Of a DNA stretch of 61,086 nucleotides, positions 22,556-34,687 are shown piece by piece. Where the stretch lies: contig JAHBMJ010005089.1 of the NCBI GenBank assembly GCA_018398765.1, positions 7,501 through 68,586 of the forward strand. Reading direction: 5' to 3'. Made by a program: the position numbers and the translations under genes. The stretch is from Chromera velia (Eukaryota; Sar; Chromeraceae). The notes below the pieces were generated by a model, which made no database searches, had not been told where the DNA came from, and saw only the letters and a list, made by a program, of their open reading frames with translations. The first letter of the stretch is position 1, and each line of letters opens with the position of its first letter.

Positions 22556-23618
22556 ATATACACATATATACACACACACATACATACACACACACATACA
22601 CACACACACACATACATACATGCACATACCCAAAAAGAGGAAGAGAAATTGATGAGATAGAAGCAGAGTTGCTGACCGAGGAAATTATTTACTTGGCCCT
22701 AAATTGAGCTCACATCCATGACAACGTCCTGCAAAGAGAAAAATGGAAACTTTAAGGGGTAAAGAAGTGTACATACGTCAAAAATCAAAGGAGGGGTATA
22801 AAAGCAGAGCTTAAATATTGAAATTCAAACAGTGAGCAATTCGGTTTCTGGGGGTGGGTGGGAACGGGGGAAGAAATCGAGTTTCCCTTCTAAAATAAGC
22901 AACTCCTTCGGACGGTCCACTGTTCTCTGTATGGTCTGTCATAATCCTGAAGGGGTGCTTACCAGATTTATTGATGCATTGACAGACCTTAATGGACCCC
23001 TTAAACTTCTTCTTGTAGAGTTTTTCCTGCTCCTGCTCAGACTTCTGCTGGATGTAGCACATACATGCAGTCGTTCATGTGCCCAAACATAATTTCTGTC
23101 ACTTTTGCAAGAAGCAGACGCTTGTCTGTCCTTCTCAATCTTCAGCCTACAATCACTCAGCCTAGGCAAATGCCCCTTTCTTCAAACGTGGAACGATTCC
23201 AGAAAAGATCAAAGTCGTCAAGACGGGCAGGTAGAAACTTGGTTGTGACTTGGGGGCGTCTCTGAAATCGCTCGATCGATCACGGCCCTAACTCCTGGAA
23301 TGACAGAAATTCGAGTCTATTTAGCGTAAAGAAATCAAAGCCAGATTAAAAGGAGATAAAAATTTTAGTTAAAAGCAAGCTTTAGTGATCAGCTAGGAGC
23401 ATTTAGAAGCTCCAAAATTGCTCTGACGGGAGAATTTCTGATCGAGTTTTCAGATAGAGACGGTAAGGAGACGAAGCACTAGCTGCCAGGCCGGCCGCCG
23501 CGGCCGCGGTGCATGGGCCGCGTGCGGCGGGCCATGCATGCATACAGCTATAGGGTGCGGATGGCAGGCCACTATGGGCCACCTGAATCGAGTCGCGCAA
23601 TTCCTGAATCGCTGCGCC
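21886..23618. other. Intergenic with (CA)n microsatellite
   Basis: The tract 22386-22625 is an imperfect (CA)n/(CATA)n microsatellite of about 240 bases. Near 23000 a minus-strand stretch reads 'EQEQEKLYKKKFKGSIKVCQ' before a GTAAGC donor-like site and could be an exon, but I cannot connect it to others. A CpG-rich palindromic block lies near 23485-23540. Confidence 0.4.
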
Positions 23619-23970
23619 TATATATAAGCCCTGGCCCTTGAATTATGACCATTCAACCACCCTTTGCATCGACTAATCTGTATGGATGAATCTGTATGGT
23701 TTTCTTTTTCATTTTTCAATTCTTTTTTTTTTTGTAAAAAAAAAATGGCCAGCTCCAGGTGGGGCCCTATCTGAAAGCGGTGTAAGCGCTCTCATCGCGC
23801 GCGTGCACGTCGATGACAGACGTATGACAATGGCGCAAAATATAAGAGCAAAGGGTGACATGGTGTTTGTCTGTGTGCAAGTCAGTGGATGTTGGCAGGT
23901 GTTTATCTATAGGTACGTTAGGATGGTATACGCCCATTTGGTCACAATTTAAGGGCCAGGGCATATATAT
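23619..23970. mobile_element. Small TIR (MITE-like) element, about 350 bp
   Basis: The left arm TATATATAAGCCCTGGCCC continues to TTGAATTATGACC. The right arm, reverse complemented, is ATATATATGCCCTGGCCC continuing to TTAAATTGTGACC. The arms are about 32 bp and face each other with some 290 bases between. The interior has no transposase. A TA target duplication is possible but cannot be separated from the TATATA ends. A foldback structure of other origin is the alternative. Confidence 0.55.
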
Positions 23971-25021
23971 CCCGATGCACCATCGCCATCTGTTCGTCCA
24001 TGTTCGTCCGGCATCGTCCGGCCATGTCCGGCCATGCAGCTTTGTTCGCTTTCCCTAACCGTGGAAATCAATTCATCGAATTTCTTCACCAATTCAGTCA
24101 CCTCCAAAGCTGTATAGTTTCGTGAGAAGTCCCGTCAAAAGCTCACGGGTGCCATTCTCCTCTGAAGATGGATTGAGCGAAATAATCCTTCCAACGAGAC
24201 GGAAAATGGATCCCAATCTTCTTTGATGTACTTCACTTTACGTGTTTTCAGGCACACCAAAGAAGGGAGAGCGGGTAGATAGGGTCGCCACATCGTGCGC
24301 TCTGCCGTGGAGTGGAGTGTTTCCGTGAGAGCTGGCCTCTTTGATTGGCAAAGCATCCCTCTAGAAAGCTTGACTGTCTCGTGTTTCATTCAGTGGCGCT
24401 AGGCCTTTCGTGCAACGTACGGCACCGGAATTTCCTTGAGCAGACGGGCAAGATGAGGCACATGCAGATGCCCGAGTGGATCTCTAAGGAAGCAGAGGCT
24501 TCCAACTCATGCTCCTTTGTGGGTCGTGTTTTCTCTCTTTCGCACTGATCTCTTCTGACTCTTCCGACGTATCCTACCTTCAGCCGATCAGTTCGCTGTC
24601 TCACATGAATGCCGTATTCTCGTTTCATTTTTGCTTGCACAGCCACTCATCTGATCAAGTCCTTTACCTTTAGGCTTTAGATCTGTTTCTTCATCCGTCT
24701 TGTGCTCCTTCGCCAACTGTTTCTTTGACATGCCCTGTCTGTGTATCCGTCTCTTCCTGTTTTTTCCCTTCGCACCATCCCTTCTTTCTTCCTCTGGGAT
24801 TCCTTTTTGTGGTTCCAGACTGTACGTCTGCCTCCACGTGGACCATTTTTCTGTGTCTCTTCATTTCTCGGGAAAGTGCATGCTGTCTTTTGGATCTCTC
24901 AATGGCCGAACACAAAAATGAATGGGGCTGGCGTCGACATGCCCTTCCTCGTCTTCTCTGCCTCCAGTGAATTTCGAGCTTTTGCCTGCCCGAACGTTTG
25001 CTTTTCCTCTCCTCTCATCCT
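23971..25021. other. Upstream region of the MFS gene with a decayed minus-strand frame
   Basis: Between about 24390 and 23950 one minus-strand frame is open except for a TGA at 24135-24137. It reads 'DWDPFSVSLEGLFRSIHLQ' before the stop and 'NYTALEVTELVKKFDELI' after it; CGA to TGA would explain the break. It may be a retroelement remnant, but I recognise no family. The stretch 24400-25021 should hold the promoter and possibly a 5' exon of the downstream transporter. Confidence 0.35.
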
Positions 25022-26764
25022 ATGACTTTGCAGATCATTGTAATCAGCTGCCTCGCCTTCATGCTTGCTGGTGTGGGCACAGCCATTCCGGTGCTTCCTT
25101 ACTTCGCTATTCTGGAGGTTGGGGGGTCTCCCTTTCTTCTGGGTCTGATGTTCTCGGTGAACTCGCTGGCAGAGGTGGGCGGGGTGGGGTGGAGTGGGTG
25201 GGCATGCGGGGTGGGCAGGAGGGGGTGCTTTGGGTCAGGAAATGAAGGAGTGGGTCTGGTTGTTCCTTTCCTCCGGTATGCCAGGAGCTAGGCTCCGACG
25301 GCTATAGTCATTCATTCATTCATTCATCCCCTCTTCTACTTATTTGCGTTTGCTTTCTGTGTGTTTTTCTTTATCTCGCTCGATTTGTGTGCAGAGTATT
25401 GGGGCACTCATTTGGGGTCGTTTGTCCGATTCCCTTGGTCGACGTCCCTTTGCGGTGCTCGTGTACTTCGTATGCGCCACCGGGTGGTTCTTTGCGGGGT
25501 TCGTGACTGCAATGTGGCAACTGATCCTCGTGAGGGCTTTTGCAGGGATCGTGGGGGGGCCCAGCTGGATCCATTTTGCCATGACAGTGGACCTCTCCAA
25601 CAGCCGTAATGTAGCAAAGAGACTAGGGTATTGTGGGGCCTGTATAGGTGTTGCTCTAGTTATTGGGCCCTGTCTAGGTGCAGCGTTGATGTCTCTCCTG
25701 AAGGTCCGACGTCTTTGTTTCTTCTTTGCTGCGGCTATTGCGTTCTGCGCTGCGGTGTTTGGTCATGCATTCCTGCCCGAGACGTTGGACAGGGAGCTGA
25801 GGAGACCCCTCCCGTGTGTGAAGGAAGATGAAGATGAGGGTGAGGAGGGGGGGGATACAATTGTGTTCAAGGAAGGGGGGCTTCAGGGGGAGGGTAAAGG
25901 AGAAGGGGAAGAGGGGGGGACGGGCAGCAGTCCGTTTGCTTTTTTCAAAGCAGAAAGCAGCAGCAACAGAAGGAGTGGGGGGGATCCTGTTGCTGAAGAG
26001 GGAGACAGAGAAAGAGAAGCGCTGTTGTCGAAACGGAATAATTCATTGTCGTCGCAGCAGGGGGGGCGGAGAAGGGACTCCAACCCTTTCCCTCCACCCT
26101 TCCAAGACGCTCTGGTGGGAGGAGTCTCTGCAGCAAGTGTTAGTCGCAGAGGTTCGGCATCTGCCGCTTCTTCTTCTTCTTCTGCCCCCCCCGTGCGGGA
26201 TAGAGGATCCTCAGGAACACCGAAACAGCTAAGCGCGGAGGTACAGAGGATTTTGGATGATAATGCGAAGATAGACTCGGCAAGGGAGCGTGGAGCCGAG
26301 GGGGAAGGGGGGATGGATAGGGGGTACTGTGTGCGGGGGTTTGTGGCGTCCATGTTTGCGAAATTCTTTAGTGCCTTGGCATTTGCGGTGGCTCAAGCGA
26401 CGTGGCCGCTTTTGCTGAAGGATCGGTGAGTGTTCCCTCCCGCCTTCCTGGCTTTGACTCTGTCTTCCTGCAAATGCATGCATCGATGCATCGAGGTCTG
26501 TCCATCCCTTTCTCGAACGGCGAGTGAACTTGCAAAACTCCTGGGAAAGTGTCGCTGTGTGGTTAAGAAGAAAGCGAGAGAGATCTGGAAAGAGCTGGAG
26601 AGAGTGAAGCACCGAATGATAGAAAGAGAGAGGGGTGGGGGGGGTGGGGGGGGACAGAATGCGAACGCGGGAAGTTGTTCAGTTTTTTTCGTTTGTCTCC
26701 GTTCACAGCCTTCCTTGGAGAAAAATAGATTTCGCTGGCCACTCTTGTTTTTTTTTTCTTGTGG

Positions 26765-26820
<56 letters not shown>

Positions 26821-28338
26821 GTGTGTGTATGTATGTTTGTGTGTGTGCGTTTGCATATGCGCTCGTGCGTGCATGGGTGAGTGAGCGGCTGAGTGATTGG
26901 ATGAGTCTCTACATCTGTCTGGCCGTCAATTTCTTGGCCCAGAAAATAAGTGAAAAGGGAAAAACAAGTAGCCTGTGCGGCTGTCTACACTTACCTGCAC
27001 TTGTGCATGTCTTTCTGTCTGTGTGGCAAGGAAGGACCGCTGGGTACGCTCAAGTCCTGGAGCTCTGGTACTCTTCCACTGAGAGAGTGCGGCAAAGGAA
27101 AAAGACGGAGAATGAAGAAAGAGACAAGGGAAAAGAGAAGACGAAATGGTCTGCGTGGCATGAGTGAGTGCAGATTTGGATTTGAAGATGTCCAGCTAGG
27201 TCTAATCCTGGCGGTAGCGGGGGTGATCGGGGCCGTTTCTCAAGCGTTCCTCTTTGGATTTCTGGAGAGGAGACTCGGCAGACACCTGACTGTCGGGACT
27301 TCCGTTTTCTTCATGGGCTCCTCGACCCTCGTGATACCAAAAACAGCCGAAACCTCGCTTGCACTTCATCTCCTGGCTGCCGGCATCTTCGCTGTCGGGT
27401 TCGCTTGCGCTTCTCCAGGTTTCCATGCCCTGGGGGTCTACTACTGCGACAGAAGCCACCAGTGAGTTGGAAGGATTTCATGGCTGTAAGCTTGGTCATA
27501 TGCTTGAAATCCCTCTTTCAGCTAGAGATATCTCAGCCATCAGTTGTTCGCACGGACGAAAAGTGAGAGTGGGGGGGGCCGCAAGTCATGTGATTGTTCT
27601 GAAGGAAGGGAAGGAGTTCAGTGCAAAACGACTCTGGAATTCTCTTTTGCACCGGACGACGGTTTTTGTTTCTTTCTTTCTTTCTCTTCTTCCTTCTCGT
27701 CCTCGTTCTTTCCTGTCTTTTTCCTTGCTCCCTCGCTGTCCCTTCTTCGCGCTTCCCAAAAAGACATTCGCATCCGTAGTTTTTCCTCCGGCCTCCCCCT
27801 ACTCACCCAGTGCAATCAGAGACAGTGACGCATTCATTCCTCTGCTGCACCTCTCGTTTCGAGCAGCGCTGCTGCCGACCTACCGACCTGAGGGTGGAAA
27901 GGTTGCTCATCTGTACATTTCGGCGTGAGGTTCAGATACCGTTTGAGTGTCATTTTCTTTTATTTGATTTTTGCGTTTCTGTTCGGTGTGACAGAAAGGA
28001 ATGCTCCGATCGCGAGGGAGTTTGCTGGACAGAATTCTCGGGCAATGGTTCTTTTGAACTTTCCCCCCTGATTTTTGTTGTGTTTTTTTTTTCCTGCTGC
28101 CTGCAGGGGATGGGCTCAGGGCAGTCTCGTGTCTGCCCGCAATGCTGCACTGGTCTTCGGCCCCACGTTTTTCGGCTGGTTGTACACAAAGTCCCAGTCG
28201 GCACCTTACTACACGGCCGCGGGGGCGTGTGGATTGTCTCTGTGCGCTTTGGCGCTTGCAGCTGTGGTTGGAGAACGGTACGAGGAGAACGAAAAGGGCT
28301 CGCCGGAAGGCAAAATGCTTGGGGGGGAAGTGGCATAG
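25022..28338 (+). CDS. Major facilitator superfamily transporter, four exons, 567 aa
   Basis: Exons 25022-25174, 25395-26425, 27174-27461 and 28107-28338 join in frame (phases 0, 2, 2) with GT-AG borders, including GTGAGT donors and ctgcag-type acceptors. The total is 568 codons ending TAG. The protein shows the 12-helix MFS plan. Helix 1 is 'AFMLAGVGTAIPVLPYF', and the family's motif A follows at residues 59-69 (GRLSDSLGRRP). Six helices precede a long acidic, Gly/Ser-rich central loop (about residues 190-350), and six follow, with 'FGFEDVQLGLILAVAG' at helix 8. The layout resembles TetA-type drug:proton antiporters, but the substrate cannot be read from sequence. It should lie in a cell or organelle membrane. 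The ATG at 25022 may itself be inside an acceptor (tgactttgcag), so an extra upstream exon remains possible. Confidence 0.85.
26765..26880. repeat. (CT)n(GT)n microsatellite in MFS intron 2
   Basis: About 22 bases of CT repeat followed by GT repeats with interruptions, wholly inside the 748-base second intron of the transporter gene. Confidence 0.85.
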
Positions 28339-29728
28339 TTGGGTTGCATTCTGAGAGGTATGGTGGCCTTCATATTTTTGTACGCAGCTCATTGATGTGC
28401 TGAGTCATTGAAGACGAAAAGAGACAGAAACAGTTTGAGTCTGAGCCTGAGAACTTGAAGGCAAGATCAAACCTCAAATGAAACCGGAAAATTCAACGAT
28501 GCCATGATTTAGTCATATTAAGTGGCTTAGAAACTAAACAACATTTAATAAACTTAAAAATAGAATTTGATAGCACATGCATGCATATATTAACACATTG
28601 CATAAGTTATGAATGAGTGAATAAGTCTTTAATAAGTTATATAAGCATAATTCTGAATGTATTAATTCATTTAAGCTCGTAATTCTTTCTGTAGCATAGC
28701 ATAGCATACCATTGGTATTCCAGCATAGCATTGATGTTCTGAGTTTTACCCGCGGTCCACTGCCAGAGGTCGGCTTAGTAACACCATAAATCGCATGAAA
28801 AAAGCTTTTCAAAATTAAACTGTGCATAGAATTTAATTCATTATAATGATATTAATGAAATTTAGATGACTACTAAGATTTTAGCTAAGATTCCATCATA
28901 ATCAATCATAATATAGGACTGATATCTAATCAGAGACTGCTAAATATCTATCAGTGGCGGCTTTGTAGAGCTATAAGAAGAATAGGTATTCTTCAGACAC
29001 AGGGACTTCTGAGAGTATACACACGTAGCTAGACTCTGTTAGTTAGTCTGCCTTCAAGTGCCTTGCTGCTGACGTCTGCACAGCTGTGGTAATGACGTCA
29101 TCAATCGATCGAACGATCAGGCATAGAAACGGAACCATCGTATATCGGTTACGCATGTCAATTGTATTGATGCACGCGCGGTCTCAATACATACGGCGCC
29201 GGCAGGCCCGCGCGGATACACAACAGACACCGTGTGATAGGGCCAGACACAAGGCCGCCCGCCGGTGGGCATTGACTTAAAGTTTATTCCTAGCGTCTAG
29301 CTTATACGTCTTTCATCTCTTCCTTTTGTCCTGGTTACGTGTGGGCCAACAGGGCATACGTAAGTCCCACACATAATATGATACAATGATGATAATAATA
29401 ATTTCTATAGTAATTTCCACTAAAATTCTAGCTAAAATCTTTTAAATTCTACCATAAATTCCATTAATTTCTCGGGGAATATAACCCGGTTTTGTATGGC
29501 AGGCGCGCTAATTTTCAAAGTTGATTTAAATTTAAAACACACAAGATGCGACACGGTCACTCTTAGGCTTGGTCCTACAAGGTACACTGCCGGGGCCATC
29601 CATGCATGGAATAAATCCCGGCCCATTCATTCTGATCCATTCAATCATGGTCGCTCCCGATACAGACGGTGCCACTGTACACTGCCACACTGCATTAATG
29701 TTGGAATCTGGTCTGGATGAGAATCCGA
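28339..29728. other. Intergenic AT-rich region
   Basis: AT-rich sequence with no supported frame. CpG-rich short blocks lie near 29100 and 29190-29220. Confidence 0.5.
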
Positions 29729-30635
29729 ATTCACAACCAGTACGTCCCTAGAGCTGAATAAGGTATCGTTGCCATCAAGACACATCTCCTGATTGACTGT
29801 CAGTGCTCTTTTATAGAACGGACTGGTGTGTAGAGTTCTGGGAGTGACCCGGTATTTTCTGTATTTTGGCGTCTCCTTCTTCGTAGCCGTCTCCTTCTTC
29901 TTTGGCGGCCTGTCCGGCCTGTCCACTCCGGCATCATGCTCGTCCGAAGGAAGTTGCCGGAAGGCATGGATCTGACTACTCACATCCGTGCTCCTTTTTG
30001 TCGAGAGGACCGGAGGAGGAGATTCAAGGAGTTTGTTGTTTGGGTGGTCCCGAAGCTGAAAGCCGAAATGGGGGCAGACTTTCCTTGGGATGAAGGGACC
30101 ATTCAGTTTGAATGTCCTCCAGTTTCCTTGATGTACTGTGTTACAGACACGCACGTCATCCAGTACCTCAACAAATATACTGGATTCACAACCAGTACGT
30201 CCCCAGAGCTGAATAAGGTATCGTTGTCATCAGGACACATCCCCTGATTGACTGTCAGTGCTCTTTTGTAGAACGGACTGGTGTGTGGAGTTCTGGGAGT
30301 GACCCGGTATTTTCTGTATTTTGGCGTCTCCTTCTTTATAGCCGTCTCCTTCTTCTTTGGCGGCCTGTCCGGCCTGTCCACTCCGGCATCATGCTCGTCC
30401 GAAGGAAGTTGCCGGAAGGCATAAATCTGACTACTCGCATCCGTGCTCTTTTTTGTCGAGAGGACCGGAGGAGGAGATTTAAGGAGTTTGTTGTTTGGGT
30501 GGTTCCGAAGCTGAAAGCCGAAATGGGGGCAGACTTTCCTTGGGATGAAGGGACCATTCAGTTTGAATGTCCTCCAGTTTCCTTGATGTACTGCGTCACA
30601 GACATCCACGTCATCCAGTACCTCAACAAATATGC
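29729..30635 (+). repeat. Tandem duplication, 2 x 452 bp
   Basis: Bases 29729-30180 and 30184-30635 are copies of equal length without gaps. I count about 17 transitions and one transversion between them. Each carries the beginning of the recombinase-like protein ([10 protein letters not shown]). In the first copy that frame runs off the repeat into a short tail and stops at 30245-30247; in the second it continues into the full gene. The duplication therefore made a truncated 5' copy of the gene start. Confidence 0.9.
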
Positions 30636-33305
30636 CTATGGTCAAGAGCAGCCAACTGGGGACGCGGTGGCGATCAGAGCCGAGTCAACAGTTGACTTCA
30701 TCAAATCAGTAATTGCGATCCATCACCCGGCAGGACCGGTAGACTGGACTCCCGATATCATCAACACCGTCTGTGGGGGTAGAGGCAATCCTGCCAGGAG
30801 TGCGGGGACAAAAGAAATCGGTCCGAGAGTTGGTAACCTACACATAAAAGGCAGGGGTCCCCCAAAGAGAGACCAACACCCACTGATGTTGAAGGAGTTT
30901 GAGGCTATGCTGTTGATTCTTTTAAAACTTGCCAATGAGTGTGGAGAGGGACAAATAGTGAAAAAGTCCCAGTATAGAGCGGTGCGCACAGGGCTCCTGA
31001 TGCAGTGAAACGCTGCTGCTAGAGGAGATAACACAAAAGAGCTCTCCCCATCTGACTTCAAAGCAGAGGCTCGGTTTGACTGGCTTTTCCTCTTTAGGAT
31101 GTTACGGTCAAAGAATCTGACAAAGCAGTCGGATATCCGGGACCAAGTTGTATTCCCAGCCGCACAGATGGAGACGTGCACGCCGATGGCCATTGCCTCA
31201 TCAGTTGGGGAGGCTAGAAGCGGGAGGACTCTCTGTCTGCCTCTGTGCCTGTTTGCCCTTCTTGGAGCTGCGTTCCCCCTGTATACTTGCCTCTCCCCCC
31301 CTCTTTTCCCGCTCTTTTTTTGCACGTTCCTCGCATGTTTGCACGTCTCCCACTCTTTTCTCGCACGTTCCTCGCATGCTTCCACCTGTCCCATTCTTTT
31401 CTCGCACGTTCCTCACATTGTCTGTATCTGTGTCTTCCATTGTGCCTGCCTGCAGGAATTTTGCAGACCTGATACCCTGGGATGACCCTCCTGTAAGGAA
31501 TTTGCAGAGTGAAGCAATCAGAATGAAGACTTTTATGTGCAAGGACGAGAGCGTTGACAGCGTGAACCCCCCGGAGGATGAGGAGGATGAAGAGGTCATC
31601 CAGGAGGCTACTTCTTCCTCTGATGCAGCAGGTGCCTCGAACTCTTCTGCTTCCTCTTCCTCTGCTGTGGTAGGTGCCCTAACAGGTGCCTCGAACTCTT
31701 CTGCTTCCTCTTCCTCTGCTGCGGCAGGTGCCTTGAACTCTTCTGCTTCCTCTTCCTCTGCTGCAGCAGGTGCTTCTGCACCAACAAAGAAGCAGAAGAA
31801 ACGGAAAAAGCAAAATAAACAGACAGTGTCTATGCCCTTCTGGCACTTGTGGTGTCACAGGACGGGGCAGCATGCAGGAAGCCTAATCAAGCCATACGAC
31901 ATCCATGTTGGGATGTTGACGGTCATGAAGAGGGATGTCTTCCCGAAAGAAGAATTCCTTCTTGCAACGGTCAGTATAGGGTGACTAATTTTCTATTAGT
32001 AGTCTTCCCTTGATTTTCCGTGGCCTTTAATTTTTTAATCTCCTCATGCTAGTTCTCATGCTTACTCTGTGTTTGGCTTCCTTCAGCTGTCTTTTTCTGT
32101 TTGCATTTTTGCTCTTTTTTTGAAAAATGCCCGTGTTATTCTTTTTTAACCCTTGCTTCTCTAAGACTTCCCATGCTTCTCCCATGCAGAAGGAGTGCTT
32201 TTTTGAGGACCCACAACAGCGTGACAAAGCGAAGGGCGCACACGCCATCAAGAAGAGTGGCACTGCCCTCTATTACGGGCAGACTACGGGCTGCTCTGAG
32301 CCGGAGCTTAAGGAAAGAACCCGGTGAGTCAAGTAGAAGTGAGGCAGATGCTTGCACCTCTCCTTCCTTCCTTCCTTCCTTCCTTCTTTCTTTCCTTCTT
32401 TCGATCCCTTCCTCCCTTTCTTCCTTCCTTCTTTCCGCCCTTCCTTCCTTCCTTCCTTCCTTCGATCCCTTCCTCCCTTTTTTCCTTCCTTCTTTCCTCC
32501 CTTCCTTCCTTCCTTCTTTCCTTCCTTCCTTCCTTCCTTCTTTCCTCCCTTCCTTCCTTCTTTCCTTCCTTCCTTCCTTCCTTCGATCCCTTCCTCCTTT
32601 TCTTCCTTCCTTCTTTCCTCCCTTCCTTCCTTCCTTCCTTGCTTCCTTCGATCCCTTCCTCCCTTTCTTCCTTCCTTCCTTCTTTCCTCCCTTCCTTCCT
32701 TGCTTCCTTCGATCCCTTCACCTCTTTCTTCCTTCCTTCCTTGCTTCCTTCCTTCCTTCTTTCTGCTTGCAGATTCTCAAAAAGAAACAAAGGAAGCAAG
32801 GGAGGAGGGCGAGGACAAATTCGGGCATACATCTCAGGGTTTGTGTCTTATGCGGATGCAAAGGTCGCTGCCAAGCTCTGCGGGCCGGCCGGGGCCATCA
32901 GTTTGAAAGTGAAGGATCCCCGTCTCAACAGCCCTGACTTTTTGAGGGGCGTGATTCCCGGATTGGATGCCTATCTTGGTTAGTCAGCCAAGTGGTGTCC
33001 TCGGTGGTGTCAATCTTCAGTTTTGGCGTTTGTCATTTTTGTTGCATAACTTATCTAATATGTTTGGATTTGTGTAGGCAATCTTGACTTTGCGCTGGTC
33101 CTAAATCGCGTCCTTCTTGTCCGGATCCTCAGCAAGTCCGAAGACCCTCACTTCATCATCTCTGAGAGCGTGCATCGCCGCGTGCTCCATTAGGTAACTG
33201 TCTTTCTCTTTTTCTTTCTCTTTCTCTTTCTCTTTTTCTCTTTCCCTTTCTCTTTTTCTCTTTCCCTCTCTCTCTCCCTCCCTCCGTGTGTGTGTGTGTG
33301 TATGT

Positions 33306-33337
<32 letters not shown>

Positions 33338-33408
33338 ATAACTAAAAACAGTGAAAATGAGGCAGATGCTTGCACCTCTCCTCCTGTGTATGTGTGTGTG
33401 TGTGTGAC

Positions 33409-33451
<43 letters not shown>

Positions 33452-33477
33452 GTGTATGTGTATGTGTGTGTATGTGT

Positions 33478-33514
<37 letters not shown>

Positions 33515-34687
33515 GGCCCCTGTCCTTTTTGCAGGTTGAAGAAGTCGTCGGTCCTCTGAGAGATTTGAACGGAGGGGGTCGATCGTTGGTTTCGATCTGT
33601 CTGATCGCTCTGGTCGAGGTGCCTGGGTCGAATCGCTTCGGAGTGGACGAACTGTCGGCCGAGCTGCCCGGAATAAGGATGGAGGGGGCAGAAAATTTCG
33701 ACACCCTCCGACAGCGCATCCTCGGATTGCAGAGTGAGCTCGTTCAAGTTCATCGGAACTTAGCGGAAAGCTGGGCGGAGGCAAAAGCTCAGAAACTGGA
33801 AGATCACAAATATTTTTTCGGTCAGTCTGACGCTCTTTCAAGGCTTAGCCTAGCTCCTTTTCGTTGTTCTTCTTTTTTTTTTGTCCTTCCCCCCCCTGCT
33901 TCCCCCTGCTTTTTCTCTTTCTTTCGCCTTACGCCCTAGCCTTACGCCCTAAGGCTTTTTTTATAAAAGCTGTTAAACGGTGTCCTGCGTGTTTGTAGAG
34001 GAATTTGCAAAGCTGATTCATGGGAATGCTCCAATTGAGCATTTGCTCCGTTTTCGACAGCATTTTGTTTCGTCGTCGAGCGCAGGTCTGCAGCCTCCCC
34101 CTTTTATAAAGGCATACAGAGCAGCTCTACTTCAGCAACGCTGTGAGAGAGCGGCGGGTGGGAGGGTACAAGCCGAGACGACACTCCCTTTGCAGTCCTT
34201 GGGGGCCCTTCCTGAATTTTTGCGGGACCTTGTCCCAGGCGGCGGTCCGCCTCCAAAGAAGAGCTGTCAAGAGTCCGACCAGCAGGCTCAAGATGCAGCA
34301 GCAGCCGCAGAAGTCAAGAGTCCCACCACAGCAGCATCGGATTCCACAACGGTCCCAACAGTAGCAGCAGAAGGCCTTTCAGAGGCGCCCCCTACGAAGA
34401 AACCTAAGAAACCGGGCCTGCCCTGGTTGCACGAACCTCTTATGCGGACATACACTCCAAAAACTTTGTTCGAAGTCTATATAGAGGACCTGGTGTACTT
34501 TGGAACGATCGAGCAGGGGTCGGGAGGACAGAGACAGAGGAGGAAGCCCCTTTTCAAATTTTCGAAGGATGAGAAAAATCTGTACTGGGACTTGATGCAA
34601 GACCGTCTGAAGGCGGCAACTGTTGTGGACTATGTGATAGAGCAAGGGCTCGTCACAACGACGGGAGGTGAGGGGAAAGAGGCATAG
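30391..34687 (+). CDS. Crypton-type tyrosine recombinase-like protein, eight exons, one in-frame TAG
   Basis: Exons 30391-31004, 31098-31175, 31456-31969, 32190-32323, 32773-32978, 33078-33193, 33535-33820 and 33999-34687 keep phase at every junction and total 879 codons. The exon 2 donor is the least certain. Exons 1-2 hold a helical region, then '[13 protein letters not shown]', fitting the box I Arg of tyrosine recombinases (LRxxxLxxxxDI). Exon 3 has an Asp/Glu/Ser-rich insert. Exon 4 has '[19 protein letters not shown]', like box II (HxxR, here HxxK). Exon 5 has 'RAYISG', a candidate nucleophile Tyr, then '[13 protein letters not shown]', resembling the NDC10_II region of Cryptons. Exon 7 ends in a coiled coil. 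Exon 8 resembles the GCR1_C DNA-binding domain ('[17 protein letters not shown]'). Exon 6 ends CAT TAG just before GTAACT, so the gene may be nonsense-mutated or use an earlier donor. These similarities are from memory of the families. Confidence 0.6.
32352..32765 (+). repeat. (TTCC)n tract with a higher-order 'ttcgatcccttcctcc' repeat
   Basis: About 410 bases of CTTC repeats in intron 4 of the recombinase-like gene. The motif TTCGATCCCTTC recurs at least six times, usually followed by CTCC and TTTCTTCC. The sense strand is pure pyrimidine over long stretches. Confidence 0.9.
33195..33520 (+). repeat. (CTTTCT)n and (GT)n microsatellites in intron 6
   Basis: Pyrimidine repeats (33198-33285) pass into two (GT)n blocks (33287-33340 and 33392-33514) separated by a short unique spacer containing 'gaggcagatgcttgcacctctcc'-like sequence, part of which also occurs at 32341-32362 before the TTCC tract. 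Confidence 0.85.

Noticed and set aside
23619-23630. TATATATAAG as a TATA box for a gene starting near 23.68 kb
   Set aside because: The motif is the end of an inverted repeat also present at 23.96 kb, and the following frame has no gene-like features.
32329-32983. Several open frames of about 170-220 residues rich in Phe/Leu/Pro/Ser or Lys/Glu/Gly
   Set aside because: They are translations of the (TTCC)n tract within an intron of the recombinase-like gene.
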